Source of the DNA: Sphingomonas sp. HMP6
GTDB taxonomy: Bacteria > Pseudomonadota > Alphaproteobacteria > Sphingomonadales > Sphingomonadaceae
DNA: 64,000 nucleotides
Assembly (NCBI RefSeq): GCF_013374095.1
Contig: NZ_AP022672.1
Span: forward strand, 2,355,501 to 2,419,500
Direction of reading: 5' to 3'
Positions 1 to 8,112 of this stretch are shown here, piece by piece. Under the pieces are notes generated by a model. The model was given only the letters and a program-made list of their open reading frames with translations, had not been told where the DNA came from and ran no database searches. Both the position numbers and the translations under genes were made by a program. Numbering within the stretch: the first letter of the stretch is position 1; every line of letters begins with the position of its first letter.

Positions 1-1559
1 CCAAAGATGTTGGCAGGAACGCAGCCCGCCGCGCGGGCGGCCGCATCGGCACACTGGATCGTGCCCGTGACCGGATCACGATACGCGTTCAGCGCCTGGG
101 TGAAGCGGCGGCTGTCGAACTGGCCATTGCCGCTCTGGTTCTCGACGGTCTGGCCATAGATGCCATACGCTTCGTAGCTGAAGCGATCGTTGAGGAACTT
201 GCCGTTGATGCCGCCGGCCACGCGGAACAGGTCGCGCTTCGCGCTGCTGGTGCGCGGGCCGAAATCGGACAGGCGTCGATCGAAATAGATGTCGCGGAGG
301 CCATCACCATCGGTATCCGTCGCGGCGTTGAAGATCGCGTCGGGCACGAATGGGTTGCGGAAGGTGACGCCCCCGACGACCGACTGGATCGCCACCTGGC
401 CACCGGTTGCAATGTTGACCAGATCGGAACTGAGCGGGAAGGGCTCGATCACCGTGTTGACCTTGGTCCGTGCGAAATTGCCTTCGAGGAAGACGTTGAA
501 CGCACGCGAGACTTCGAAATTGGCGCGACCGGCAGCGACATAGCGCTCGACCGGGACCGCGAGATAGCGCGAGTCGGAGCGGTTGAAGCCGCCGCAACTG
601 ACGGTCGTGCAGTTGGTCAGGACGTTGTTGGCGCCGTACGAGAAGATCTGGTTGCCGGCATAGAAGCGACCGCCGGGCGTGAAGCCCGAAAGCAGCGTCG
701 TCGGGGTGAAGAGATCGGCATCGTTGCCATTGCGGCCGCCCAGGCTGGTCGAATCGACCGCGCTCGAGCCGGCTTCGGTCGAGCGATCGCGCTTCAGCAC
801 GGTGCCCTGCTTGGAATAGCCACCGAACAGCATGATGTTGCCGCGGCCGTCGGCGAAGTTCTTGCCGGCGAGCACGTTGACCTGCTTGTCGGCGCCATCG
901 CCCTGCGGCGAAATACCGAACTGGCCATCGACCTGCAGGCCGTCGAACTTCGTCTTGTAGATGAAGTTGACGACACCCGCGACCGCGTCCGACCCGTAAA
1001 CGGCCGATGCGCCACCGGTCAGCACATCGACCCGGTCGAGGAACTGCGTCGGGATGACGTTGAGGTCGACGGCGTTGCTGCCGGGGACGCCCGAGACAAA
1101 GCGGCGGCCGTTGACCAGCACGAGCGTGCGATCGTCACCCAAATTGCGCAGGTTCACCGTGGCGACGCCCGCGCTCTGCGTTGCAAAGCTCGAATTGGTG
1201 CGGCTGATGCCCGGCGTGCCGAACACGGGGTTCAGCTGCAGCACTTCCTGAACGTTGATCGCGCCCTGCTGGCGGATCTGCGCGGCACCGATCGTCTGCA
1301 GCGGGGACGCCGAAACGGCACCCGGCGACGCGATGCGCGATCCGGTAACGATGATGTCTTCGCCTGGAGCCTCGGGCGTGTTCGCCTGGGTCACGGTATC
1401 GCCGGGAACGACGCCCGGTGACTGCACGGAGCAATCCTGGCTCTGCGGGTCGCAAGCCGGGGTGGTCGGGTTCTGCTGCGCGGCGGCGGGCAGGGCGGTC
1501 AGCGCGGCGCTGACGAATACGCTAGTTGCTAGAAGACGACGACGGATTACAAAAGACAT
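1..1559 (-). CDS. TonB-dependent outer-membrane receptor, N-terminal part (gene runs off the window)
   Basis: Outer-membrane active transporter energised by TonB/ExbBD; the ligand cannot be told from sequence. Seen: 519 codons from ATG at 1559, preceded by a GAGG Shine-Dalgarno. A signal peptide ends near residue 28 (AAAQ), followed by a linker and a TonB-box-like stretch EDIIVTGSRI at about residues 67-76. Next come typical plug-domain phrases (LVLVNGRRF, GGASAVYGSDAVAGVVNF) and then barrel strands. The length so far fits the 900-1000 residue size usual in sphingomonads, so the C-terminal half lies outside the window. The 274 bases upstream (1560-1833) are comparatively AT-rich, hold no gene and probably carry the promoter. 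cobT lies upstream on the same strand, but the gap argues against co-transcription. Confidence 0.93.
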   Translation of the reverse strand, partial: MSFVIRRRLLATSVFVSAALTALPAAAQQNPTTPACDPQSQDCSVQSPGVVPGDTVTQANTPEAPGEDIIVTGSRIASPGAVSASPLQTIGAAQIRQQGAINVQEVLQLNPVFGTPGISRTNSSFATQSAGVATVNLRNLGDDRTLVLVNGRRFVSGVPGSNAVDLNVIPTQFLDRVDVLTGGASAVYGSDAVAGVVNFIYKTKFDGLQVDGQFGISPQGDGADKQVNVLAGKNFADGRGNIMLFGGYSKQGTVLKRDRSTEAGSSAVDSTSLGGRNGNDADLFTPTTLLSGFTPGGRFYAGNQIFSYGANNVLTNCTTVSCGGFNRSDSRYLAVPVERYVAAGRANFEVSRAFNVFLEGNFARTKVNTVIEPFPLSSDLVNIATGGQVAIQSVVGGVTFRNPFVPDAIFNAATDTDGDGLRDIYFDRRLSDFGPRTSSAKRDLFRVAGGINGKFLNDRFSYEAYGIYGQTVENQSGNGQFDSRRFTQALNAYRDPVTGTIQCADAAARAAGCVPANIF

Positions 1560-1833
1560 TGAATACCTCACCTGGGACGCGCCTTTTGCAAGACGCTGAT
1601 ACTCCCCCCGGCGCGGTTGCTAGGCCGCAATATCGTCGTGCGCTATTGCGATCTGTACTGCGGGATTACTTTCCCATGGCGCTGTTGCATCAATGCTACA
1701 TTACTGAAGCGTAACGATACTTGTTTCGATCGTAAACTTTATACAGCGATGCTGTCCTATTGTTTGCATGGCAGCAGGGCGTGCAGCAGCCCCGACGCCG
1801 CGGGTAAAGTGCGCGTACCCCTGCCTGCAGAAA

Positions 1834-3669
1834 TCAGGGCGCGTCGAACAGCGCCGCGAGTTGCTCGATGATCGTGCCGCCCAATTGCTCGACATCCATG
1901 ATCGTCACGGCGCGCGCATAATAGCGCGTCACGTCATGCCCGATGCCGATCGCGGCGAGCTCGACCGGGGATTTGCCTTCGATCCAGCCGATCACCTGGC
2001 GCAGATGGCGTTCGAGATACGACCCGGAATTGACCGACAGCGTCGAATCGTCGACCGGCGCGCCGTCCGAGATGACCATCAGGATTTTGCGATCCTCCGG
2101 CCGCGCGATCAGGCGGCTGTGTGCCCACAGCAGCGCCTCGCCGTCGATATTCTCCTTCAGTAGCCCTTCGCGCATCATGAGGCCGAGGCTGGTCTTGGCG
2201 CGGCGCCACGGCTCGTCAGCTTTCTTGTAGACGATATGCCGGACATCGTTGAGCCGCCCCGGCTGCGGCGGACGCCCTGCGGCCAGCCAGGTCTCGCGGC
2301 TCTGGCCGCCCTTCCAGGCGCGCGTGGTGAAGCCGAGGATCTCGGTCTTGACCCCGCAGCGCTCCAGCGTGCGTGCGAGGATGTCGGCGCTGATCGCGGC
2401 GATCGAGATCGGGCGGCCGCGCATCGAGCCCGAATTGTCGATCAGCAGCGTCACGACGGTATCGCGAAAATCGGTCTCGCGTTCGATCTTGTAGCTGAGC
2501 GACAGCGTCGGGTTGACCACGATCCGCGCCAGCCGCGCGGCGTCGAGGATGCCCTCCTCCTGATCGAAATCCCAACTGCGGTTCTGCTGCGCCATCAGGC
2601 GGCGTTGCAAGCGGTTCGCGAGTTTCGTAACCGCGCCCTGCAAATGCACGAGCTGCTGATCGAGATACGAGCGCAGCCGCAGCAGTTCGTCGGCATCGCA
2701 CAGATCGGTCGCGGCGATCACTTCGTCATAGGCGGTGGTCCACGCCTTATAATCGAACTGGCCGGACGGGTCGGCAAAGGGGCGGTTGGGGCGCGTCGGC
2801 AGCATCCCTTCCTCGCCCTCGTCGCCGGCCTCACCGTCCATGTCGTCGAACGAATCCTGGCCTTGTTCGGTGCCTTCGCCGTCTTCGCTGTCCGAATCCT
2901 GTTCGGACCCGCGCGCTTCGATCTCGCCCTGGCCCTGCTCGCCGTCTTCTTCGCCCTCGTCGCCCTTGTCGTCCTGTTGCTCGTCGGTTCCCTCATCTTC
3001 ATTGCCGCCCTCGTCCGACTCTTCGGGCAGCATGTCGCCCTCGATCAGATCGAGATCCTCGAGCAATTTGGTGGCGAGCGACGCGAAGGCGCGCTGATCA
3101 TCGATCGCGAGGCCGAGCGCGTCGAGGTCGCTGCCCGCTTTCTGTTCGATCCAGTCGCGCACCAGCGCCATGCCCTGGTCGGTCGCGGGTGGTGGGGGCG
3201 CGCCGGTCAGCCGCTCGCGCACCATCAAGGCGAGCGCGGTCGACAGCGGCACTTCATCGCGCGACTTGGCGCGCGTGATCGGGTCGGAGCGCATCCGCAT
3301 TTCGAGCGCCACGTCGAGGTTGGCGGTGATCCCGGCGTAACCGCGCGCACCGAGTGCCTCGATCCGTGCGGTCTCGACCGCATCGAACACCGCGCGCGCC
3401 ACCGCATCGCCGGGCGCGGTGCGATTGTGGAGCGCGATGTCGTGGTGTTTCAGCCGCAGCGCGAAGCCGTCGGCAAAGCCGCGCGCCTCGGCCACTTGCT
3501 CGGGCGGCAAGCTGCGCGCGGGCATCTGCACCTTGATATGCTTGCCGCTTTGCGTCGGGGCGTCGGCGGTGAAGGCGAGCTCGATCTCGGGCTCATCGGC
3601 CAGCGCGCGCGCGGTGCCGCCGAGGACGGCTTTGAAACGGTCGAGCGGGGTATCAGTAGGCACGCGCAA
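1834..3669 (-). CDS. cobT: Cobaltochelatase subunit CobT
   Basis: CobT works with CobS (an AAA+ ATPase) and CobN to insert cobalt into hydrogenobyrinic acid a,c-diamide in aerobic cobalamin synthesis. The 611-residue protein has the expected plan: an N-terminal helical domain, a very acidic low-complexity linker at about residues 215-300 (runs of E, D, G and Q), and a C-terminal von Willebrand A domain. The VWA domain has the metal-ion (MIDAS) motif LLIDNSGSM near residue 405 and a later ISDGAPVDD. Length is normal for alphaproteobacterial CobT. The start overlaps the end of the upstream exported-protein gene by 17 bases, so the two are probably co-transcribed. No cobS is visible; it would lie elsewhere. 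Confidence 0.95.
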   Translation of the reverse strand: MRVPTDTPLDRFKAVLGGTARALADEPEIELAFTADAPTQSGKHIKVQMPARSLPPEQVAEARGFADGFALRLKHHDIALHNRTAPGDAVARAVFDAVETARIEALGARGYAGITANLDVALEMRMRSDPITRAKSRDEVPLSTALALMVRERLTGAPPPPATDQGMALVRDWIEQKAGSDLDALGLAIDDQRAFASLATKLLEDLDLIEGDMLPEESDEGGNEDEGTDEQQDDKGDEGEEDGEQGQGEIEARGSEQDSDSEDGEGTEQGQDSFDDMDGEAGDEGEEGMLPTRPNRPFADPSGQFDYKAWTTAYDEVIAATDLCDADELLRLRSYLDQQLVHLQGAVTKLANRLQRRLMAQQNRSWDFDQEEGILDAARLARIVVNPTLSLSYKIERETDFRDTVVTLLIDNSGSMRGRPISIAAISADILARTLERCGVKTEILGFTTRAWKGGQSRETWLAAGRPPQPGRLNDVRHIVYKKADEPWRRAKTSLGLMMREGLLKENIDGEALLWAHSRLIARPEDRKILMVISDGAPVDDSTLSVNSGSYLERHLRQVIGWIEGKSPVELAAIGIGHDVTRYYARAVTIMDVEQLGGTIIEQLAALFDAP

Positions 3670-4486
3670 GCTCCGGCAAGACGATATGCCCGGGCGCGAG
3701 ATCGTGATCCATCCGGATCGTCGCGACGCGGGTCTTGGGGTCGTACGTCAACACCGTCACCACCGCGACCCCGATAATGGCGTAGGCGGGCAACTTGGTA
3801 ACCGAGATGAAGGTGCGCGCGTGCGGCACGTCGCGCAGCTTGCCGATCGCAAAAGCTTCCAGATCGAACGCGATCATGTCGGGCGTTCCCGCCGGGCCGA
3901 CATAGCGCAGCCGTGCGACGCTGTCGTCGGCGAGCCGCCGCCCCTCGATCGTGCCATATTCGACCGGCGGGATCGCGAACGGCGCGCGACCGTCACCCTT
4001 TGCGCCGACGAGGAAGGCGTGGTCGAATTTCGAATCCTGATCGGCATCGAACAGGCAATAGCGCGTGTTGAGATGCGTCGGCCGCAGCGCGCCAACGACG
4101 CCGAACGCAAGCTGCCCGGTCAGCACCTTGCCGATCGAGCCCTCGTGCACCGGCTCGCAGAAGATCGCGTCGGGCACGCCCGCCACCCCGGTTGCCCCGC
4201 CTGCCTGGATCACTTCGCCGCGCGCGAATTTCCGCTGTTCGCCTTTGTAATCGAGCGCGATGTCGCCCACCAGGATCACCGAATCGGGTTTGTAGATCGC
4301 CGAGGTCGATACGATCGCGCCCGGCGACACCTCCTGCAGCCCTTGCGGCGAGATCGTCTGGACCAGCCGCAACGGCGCGGGCGGCGGTGTGGTGTCGGGC
4401 GCGGCGGCGGTCAGCAACAGCGCGGTCGCGGCTAGGAGGGGGAGGCGAAGGGTCACGCGAACCCTGCTACCAGATTGGCGGGCCAT
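3653..4486 (-). CDS. Exported protein of unknown function upstream of cobT
   Basis: 277 residues with an N-terminal signal sequence (arginines followed by [15 protein letters not shown]), then a Pro/Thr-rich mature N-terminus and a compact, mostly beta-looking domain with two cysteines (FCEP and YCLF). I do not recognise the family. It overlaps cobT by 17 bases on the same strand, which suggests translational coupling; this pairing is the only functional hint. It is probably periplasmic. Confidence 0.75.
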   Translation of the reverse strand: MARQSGSRVRVTLRLPLLAATALLLTAAAPDTTPPPAPLRLVQTISPQGLQEVSPGAIVSTSAIYKPDSVILVGDIALDYKGEQRKFARGEVIQAGGATGVAGVPDAIFCEPVHEGSIGKVLTGQLAFGVVGALRPTHLNTRYCLFDADQDSKFDHAFLVGAKGDGRAPFAIPPVEYGTIEGRRLADDSVARLRYVGPAGTPDMIAFDLEAFAIGKLRDVPHARTFISVTKLPAYAIIGVAVVTVLTYDPKTRVATIRMDHDLAPGHIVLPELARAY

Positions 4487-4507
4487 CGGAAGCCCGCAAA
4501 CGGGGCG

Positions 4508-4720
4508 TCAGCCTTCGATGCGGGGCTGTCCTGCATTGCGCGCGGACATTTCGATCATCGTCTCGATGCGAACCAGACGCTTGTCGATATCGATCACATT
4601 GCCCGAAAGCGCCTTTATATCCCCACGCAATTCCGCCATTTCCTTGTTGATCCGTTCAAGCGTCTCGCGGAAAATCAAGACGTTCTTGACAACGCCCATC
4701 GCCTTTTCAGCGGCGGTCAT
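4508..4720 (-). CDS. Small coiled-coil protein
   Basis: 70 residues, almost entirely helical with heptad-like spacing (ETLERINKEMAELRGDIKAL, then VIDIDKRLVRIETMIEM), so a short coiled coil is likely. Its ATG overlaps the TGA of the upstream ribbon-helix-helix pseudogene (ATGA at 4717-4720), so it was the second gene of a two-gene operon. It may be a partner of that DNA-binding-like protein. No known family is assigned. Confidence 0.6.
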   Translation of the reverse strand: MTAAEKAMGVVKNVLIFRETLERINKEMAELRGDIKALSGNVIDIDKRLVRIETMIEMSARNAGQPRIEG

Positions 4721-5004
4721 TGCGGCTTGTTCGCGAGATAATCGCGCACTTCAGCCAGCGCAGCCCGCGACTCGGCGATCGACTGTTCGATCGATTCGAA
4801 AGATGCTTGCATTTGCGGAAGCGATGCCTCCAGTTCCTGGATCATCGCGGCCAATTCGGCATCCTCTGTCTGATTCTCAACCATATAGCGCACCGATGCC
4901 TCGCGCAGGACATGCCCGACCGAATGCCCGTGGAGGGCGGCATAGGCGTCCAGCTTCGCCTTCTAATCGGGGCTGGTGAGGAAGGTCACACGTTCGGTCT
5001 GCAT
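4717..5004 (-). pseudogene. Ribbon-helix-helix-like protein interrupted by an amber codon
   Basis: Reading from ATG at 5004, with a good AAGGAG Shine-Dalgarno just upstream, gives a 95-residue protein broken only by TAG at codon 14 (4963-4965). Before the stop it reads MQTERVTFLTSPD; after it, KAKLDAYAALHGHSVGHVL and then an acidic helical tail. This is the plan of a short ribbon-helix-helix DNA-binding domain with a coiled-coil tail (inference). CAG to TAG would be the simplest cause. The reading frame is otherwise open to the TGA that overlaps the next gene, so the break looks recent, or is a sequencing error, or is suppressed. Confidence 0.7.
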
Positions 5005-5103
5005 CGGAGGCGCTCCTTATCATGTGATTATAAGGTCTGGCACGCTCGGCAGCAAGCGTGACCCTCCGCCTTTACGATAAGAGCCTCGGGCGAGATTGCA
5101 CCG

Positions 5104-5349
5104 TCACCCGACGCCTACGAAACTCAGCCCAAACCACAACATGAACATCCCGATTGGCAGAGCGGCCAATTTTCCGACGATCGCCAGCCAGAACTCAAAC
5201 GGCTCCTCCTCCCGTGAGGCGCGCGAGCCATACCAGCTTAATCGGGCGGAACCCTTCTTCAAATCCTTGATTGCCCAGGCAACATTGACGATGACCATAA
5301 TGGCAACGCCAGCGAGCCAGATATAGGGGAAGGCGTCAAATGCCGTCAT
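5104..5349 (-). CDS. Small membrane protein coupled to pccB
   Basis: 81 residues with two hydrophobic segments (about residues 8-26 and 53-75) around a charged loop, so an inner-membrane hairpin is likely. Its ATG overlaps the TGA of the pccB remnant (ATGA at 5346-5349), so it was translated with the carboxylase beta subunit. Function unknown. It is intact, but its natural promoter upstream of pccB has been separated from it by IS6 copy 1. Confidence 0.7.
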   Translation of the reverse strand: MTAFDAFPYIWLAGVAIMVIVNVAWAIKDLKKGSARLSWYGSRASREEEPFEFWLAIVGKLAALPIGMFMLWFGLSFVGVG

Positions 5350-6036
5350 AGCGGAATATTATCGTGCTTCTTCCACGGATTCTCCAACTGCTTGCCCCGC
5401 AACTTCCGTAACCCCAAAGCAATCCGCCGCCGCGTCGAGTGCGGTTGGATCACTTCGTCGATAAAGCCCTTGCTCGCCGCGACGAACGGGTTGGCGAAGC
5501 GCGCTTCATATTGCGCGGTTTGTTCGGCGATTTCCTCCGGCGACCGACCCCGGAAGATGATCTCGACCGCGCCCTTCGCGCCCATCACCGCGATTTCGGC
5601 GGTCGGCCAGGCATAGTTCAAATCGCCGCGCAGATGCTTGGACGCCATCACGTCATAAGCGCCGCCGTAAGCCTTGCGCGTGATGACGGTGATCTTGGGC
5701 ACGGTCGCCTCGGCATAAGCGAACAGCAGCTTCGCGCCATGCTTGATGATGCCGTTCAATTCCTGCGCGGTGCCCGGCAGGAACCCCGGCACATCGACGA
5801 AGGTGACGATCGGAATGTCGAACGCGTCGCAGAAACGGACGAAGCGCGCGGCTTTCTTGGATGAATTGATGTCGAGGCACCCGGCCAGCACCGTCGGCTG
5901 GTTCGCGACGAAGCCGACGGTGCGCCCCTCGATCCGCCCGAAACCGATGATGATGTTGCCGGCGTGCGTTGGCTGCACCTCGAAGAAGTCGCCTTCATCG
6001 ACCGTCTTCCGGATCAGCTCGTGCATGTCATACGGC
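5346..6036 (-). pseudogene. pccB: Propionyl-CoA carboxylase beta subunit, C-terminal fragment cut by IS6
   Basis: About 230 residues matching the C-terminal carboxyltransferase half of PccB, which moves CO2 from carboxybiotin to propionyl-CoA to make methylmalonyl-CoA. Family phrases include [63 protein letters not shown] and the terminus KKHDNIPL. A full protein is about 510 residues; the N-terminal half is missing at the IS boundary (6036/6037) and is not elsewhere in the window. An ATG inside the IS at 6099-6101 is in frame with the fragment, so a 21-residue IS-encoded leader fused to it is possible. The fragment lacks the biotin-binding half of the site and should not be active. Confidence 0.92.
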
Positions 6037-6869
6037 GGCACCGTCAACTTGCTGCGGTCGGGCGCGAGGAAAGACGCGATGCTGGAATTGGGCGCAATCA
6101 TGCGGCCATTGCGACGCCGGTCACCTCAGCCCAGTGCGTGAACGCCTGGGTGCGGGCAGAACGGACGGTGGCGGCGCTGGCAAGAGGCGGGCGGGAAAAG
6201 ACGTGGGCAATTTGATCGTGGGTGGACAGGAAGCGCTGGACGTGGCGCGGCGACTTGAAGCCCTTCATGATGCGCTCTCGTCGCCTTGTTGGCTGGTGGG
6301 AATTCTCGGCCCGGTTGTTGAGGCCCTTGTGCTGGCGGTGCTCGACGCCGGGCATGATGGTTCGTTTGGCGGCGCCGTAGCTTCTGAGCTTGTCGGTGAT
6401 CATCACCCGGGGAGCCCGACCCTGTTTCTTCAGCAGTTTGCGTAGCAGACGGCGGGCAGCCTTGGTGTTGCGCCGGCTCTGGACAAGGACGTCCAGAACA
6501 AAGCCCTGCTGGTCAACCGCGCGCCACAGCCAGTGTTTGTGCCCGGCGATGGTGATCACGACTTCGTCGAGATGCCATTTGTCGCCGCGTTGCGGCGCTC
6601 GCTGCCGGATGCGGCGGGCAAAGACCTCACCGAACTTCAGCCCCCATTGCCGAACCGTCTCATAGCTGACCTCGATACCGCGCGCAGCCAACAGTTCCTC
6701 GACCATCCGCAGGCTCAGTGGGTACCGGAAATACAGCCAGACCGCGTAGCAGATGATCTCGGGAGGATAGCGGTAACCCGCGTAAATCGGGTCTCGTGAT
6801 GTGGTCATACATCCGCAATAGCCCTCCGATCCGGCACCGCAAAGCCACAGGGCTTAACTTGACGGTGCC
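6037..6869 (-). mobile_element. IS6-family insertion sequence, copy 1
   Basis: 833 bp bounded by inverted ends. Read in the transposase direction, both start GGCACCGTCAA; the two ends match at 13 of 14 bases (GGCACCGTCAAGTT against GGCACCGTCAACTT). It contains one transposase gene. The flanking octamers are CATACGGC (6029-6036) and TGTCGCCG (6870-6877), so there is no target duplication. It cuts pccB on one side and an AbrB-type antitoxin on the other. It differs from the other four copies at two visible positions, 6083 and 6719; the latter is silent in the transposase. Confidence 0.93.
6098..6808 (-). CDS. IS6-family transposase (copy 1)
   Basis: 236-residue DDE transposase that carries out replicative transposition and cointegrate formation. 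Candidate catalytic residues are D81 (WHLDEVVI), D139 (ITDKLRSYG) and E168 (NRAENSHQ), followed by the basic stretch PTRRRER typical of the family. An N-terminal helix-turn-helix region ([25 protein letters not shown]) also fits. The D139-E168 spacing is shorter than in IS26 or IS6100, so this is a separate subgroup. The ATG overlaps a TGA (ATGA) that ends a frame entering from outside the element, and its own TGA overlaps an ATG leading out. Confidence 0.95.
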   Translation of the reverse strand: MTTSRDPIYAGYRYPPEIICYAVWLYFRYPLSLRMVEELLAARGIEVSYETVRQWGLKFGEVFARRIRQRAPQRGDKWHLDEVVITIAGHKHWLWRAVDQQGFVLDVLVQSRRNTKAARRLLRKLLKKQGRAPRVMITDKLRSYGAAKRTIMPGVEHRQHKGLNNRAENSHQPTRRRERIMKGFKSPRHVQRFLSTHDQIAHVFSRPPLASAATVRSARTQAFTHWAEVTGVAMAA

Positions 6870-6993
6870 TGTCGCCGCCTTCGGTTGCGACCTCGACATG
6901 CTCGCCATCCTTGAGCCCAGCGGCACGGGCGACATCGAGCGGCACCCGGACTGCCAGGCTGCTACCCCACTTGCCAACGATCACTTCAGTCAT
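6870..6993 (-). pseudogene. AbrB/MazE-type antitoxin, N-terminal fragment cut by IS6
   Basis: 41 codons from ATG at 6993 reading MTEVIVGKWGSSLAVRVP and then LDVARAAGLKDGEHVEV. This is the swapped-hairpin AbrB (MazE/SpoVT) DNA-binding fold of a type II antitoxin. The gene is cut at IS6 copy 1, and its frame continues into the IS to a stop that overlaps the transposase start. The partner toxin gene would have followed and is lost. No toxin is visible nearby. Confidence 0.75.
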
Positions 6994-7115
6994 CGGATCA
7001 TTCCCTTTCGGCATATCTTGGCATATCCCCAGTTGGATTGCCACCGGGACACGCTTGCGCGAATGGGACTGAAACTTGCATCGATAATTTACATCGAAAA
7101 TTCATGTGGGGCTCA

Positions 7116-8045
7116 GTGCCTGATTCAGAACTTTCTCAAGCGTAGCAGTATTTTGCGGTCCTTCGGGTGAGCATTCGGATGGATGCCAGCAGCGCCCATG
7201 CGGTTGACGATGCGATGGAGGTCTCCCAGTCTTTGGCGAGGCGGCGACATCGACCGAGCCATGCAAAAGTGCGCTCGACGACCCAGCGCCGGGGAAGGAT
7301 TTCGAAGCCTTTGGCGGTATCGGAGCGCTTGATGATCTCGATGGTCCAGTTGCCATGGCGAGCCATGGCGTCGCGCAGCTTCGGCCCGGCATAGCCGCCA
7401 TCGGCAAAGACATGGCGCAGCCATGGGAAGCGCTGGCGGATCGCTTTGAGCACATCGACAGCGCCGTCCCGGTCCTGAATGTCAGCCCCGTGGACAAGGA
7501 TGAAGACCAGAAAACCGCATGTGTCGGTCAGGATATGGCGCTTGCGACCCTTGATCTTCTTGCCTGCATCATAGCCGCAAATTCCCCCGCTTTCCGTTGT
7601 TTTGACCGACTGGCTATCGATCACACCGGCGCTGGGCGAGGCCTCGCGTCCTTCGATTTCGCGCAGGTTCATGACCAACGCCATGTTCATCGCATCGAAC
7701 AGACCGCAATCGCGCCAGGCGTAGAAATAGCGCCGCACGGTCGAAACCGGCGGAAAGCATTTCGGCAACAGCCGCCATGCACAACCACTCGCGGCAATGT
7801 AGAGCATGGCGTTCACTGCTTCTCGCATATCCGTCGTGCGACGCCGCCCACCCCGCTTCGCGGGCGGGATAAACGGTGCCGTCAGCATCCATTCCCGATC
7901 CGTCATATCGCTTGGATAGCGCAACCCTTCCCGGCTATGCTCATGCCGGGCAATACCAGTCCATGCCATCGTTCACTCCATCTCTTTGCAAAGACGGCTT
8001 GAATCACAACATGCTGGTATTGCTCAACAACTTTCGGATCGGGCT
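7116..8045 (-). mobile_element. IS5-family insertion sequence
   Basis: A 930-bp element around one transposase. The ends are imperfect inverted repeats: the left starts GTGCCTGATTCAGAAC, and the right end read inward starts AGCCCGATCCGAAAG. A CTCA tetranucleotide flanks both sides (7112-7115 and 8046-8049) and may be the target duplication. Boundaries are read by eye and could be off by a few bases. It lies 67 bp upstream of the SNF2 helicase gene and so may have displaced that gene's promoter. Confidence 0.65.
7136..7969 (-). CDS. IS5-family transposase
   Basis: 277-residue DDE transposase, apparently full length. Seen: an N-terminal DUF4096-type region (DREWMLTAPFIPP, CAWRLLPKCFPP), first aspartate in GVIDSQSVKT, second in FADGGYAG, and glutamate in VVERTFAWLGRCRRL with the Y/K-rich tail. 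This order is diagnostic of the IS5 family (IS427-like group). The frame is intact, so the element may still be active. Confidence 0.93.
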   Translation of the reverse strand: MAWTGIARHEHSREGLRYPSDMTDREWMLTAPFIPPAKRGGRRRTTDMREAVNAMLYIAASGCAWRLLPKCFPPVSTVRRYFYAWRDCGLFDAMNMALVMNLREIEGREASPSAGVIDSQSVKTTESGGICGYDAGKKIKGRKRHILTDTCGFLVFILVHGADIQDRDGAVDVLKAIRQRFPWLRHVFADGGYAGPKLRDAMARHGNWTIEIIKRSDTAKGFEILPRRWVVERTFAWLGRCRRLAKDWETSIASSTAWALLASIRMLTRRTAKYCYA

Positions 8046-8112
8046 CTCAGGGCCTGAATATAGGCCAAGCGGCCGCTTGATCACAACGCCTGTCATCGGG
8101 CATTGAAAAGCG

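Noticed and set aside
2236..3777. 513-codon plus-strand open frame opposite cobT
   Set aside because: It is antisense to an unmistakable cobT, low in complexity and has no ribosome site or domain; long antisense frames are expected at this GC content.
4389..4979. 196-codon plus-strand frame across the coiled-coil and ribbon-helix-helix genes
   Set aside because: The minus strand has a good ribosome site, an ATGA overlap and domain-like sequence; the plus frame has none.
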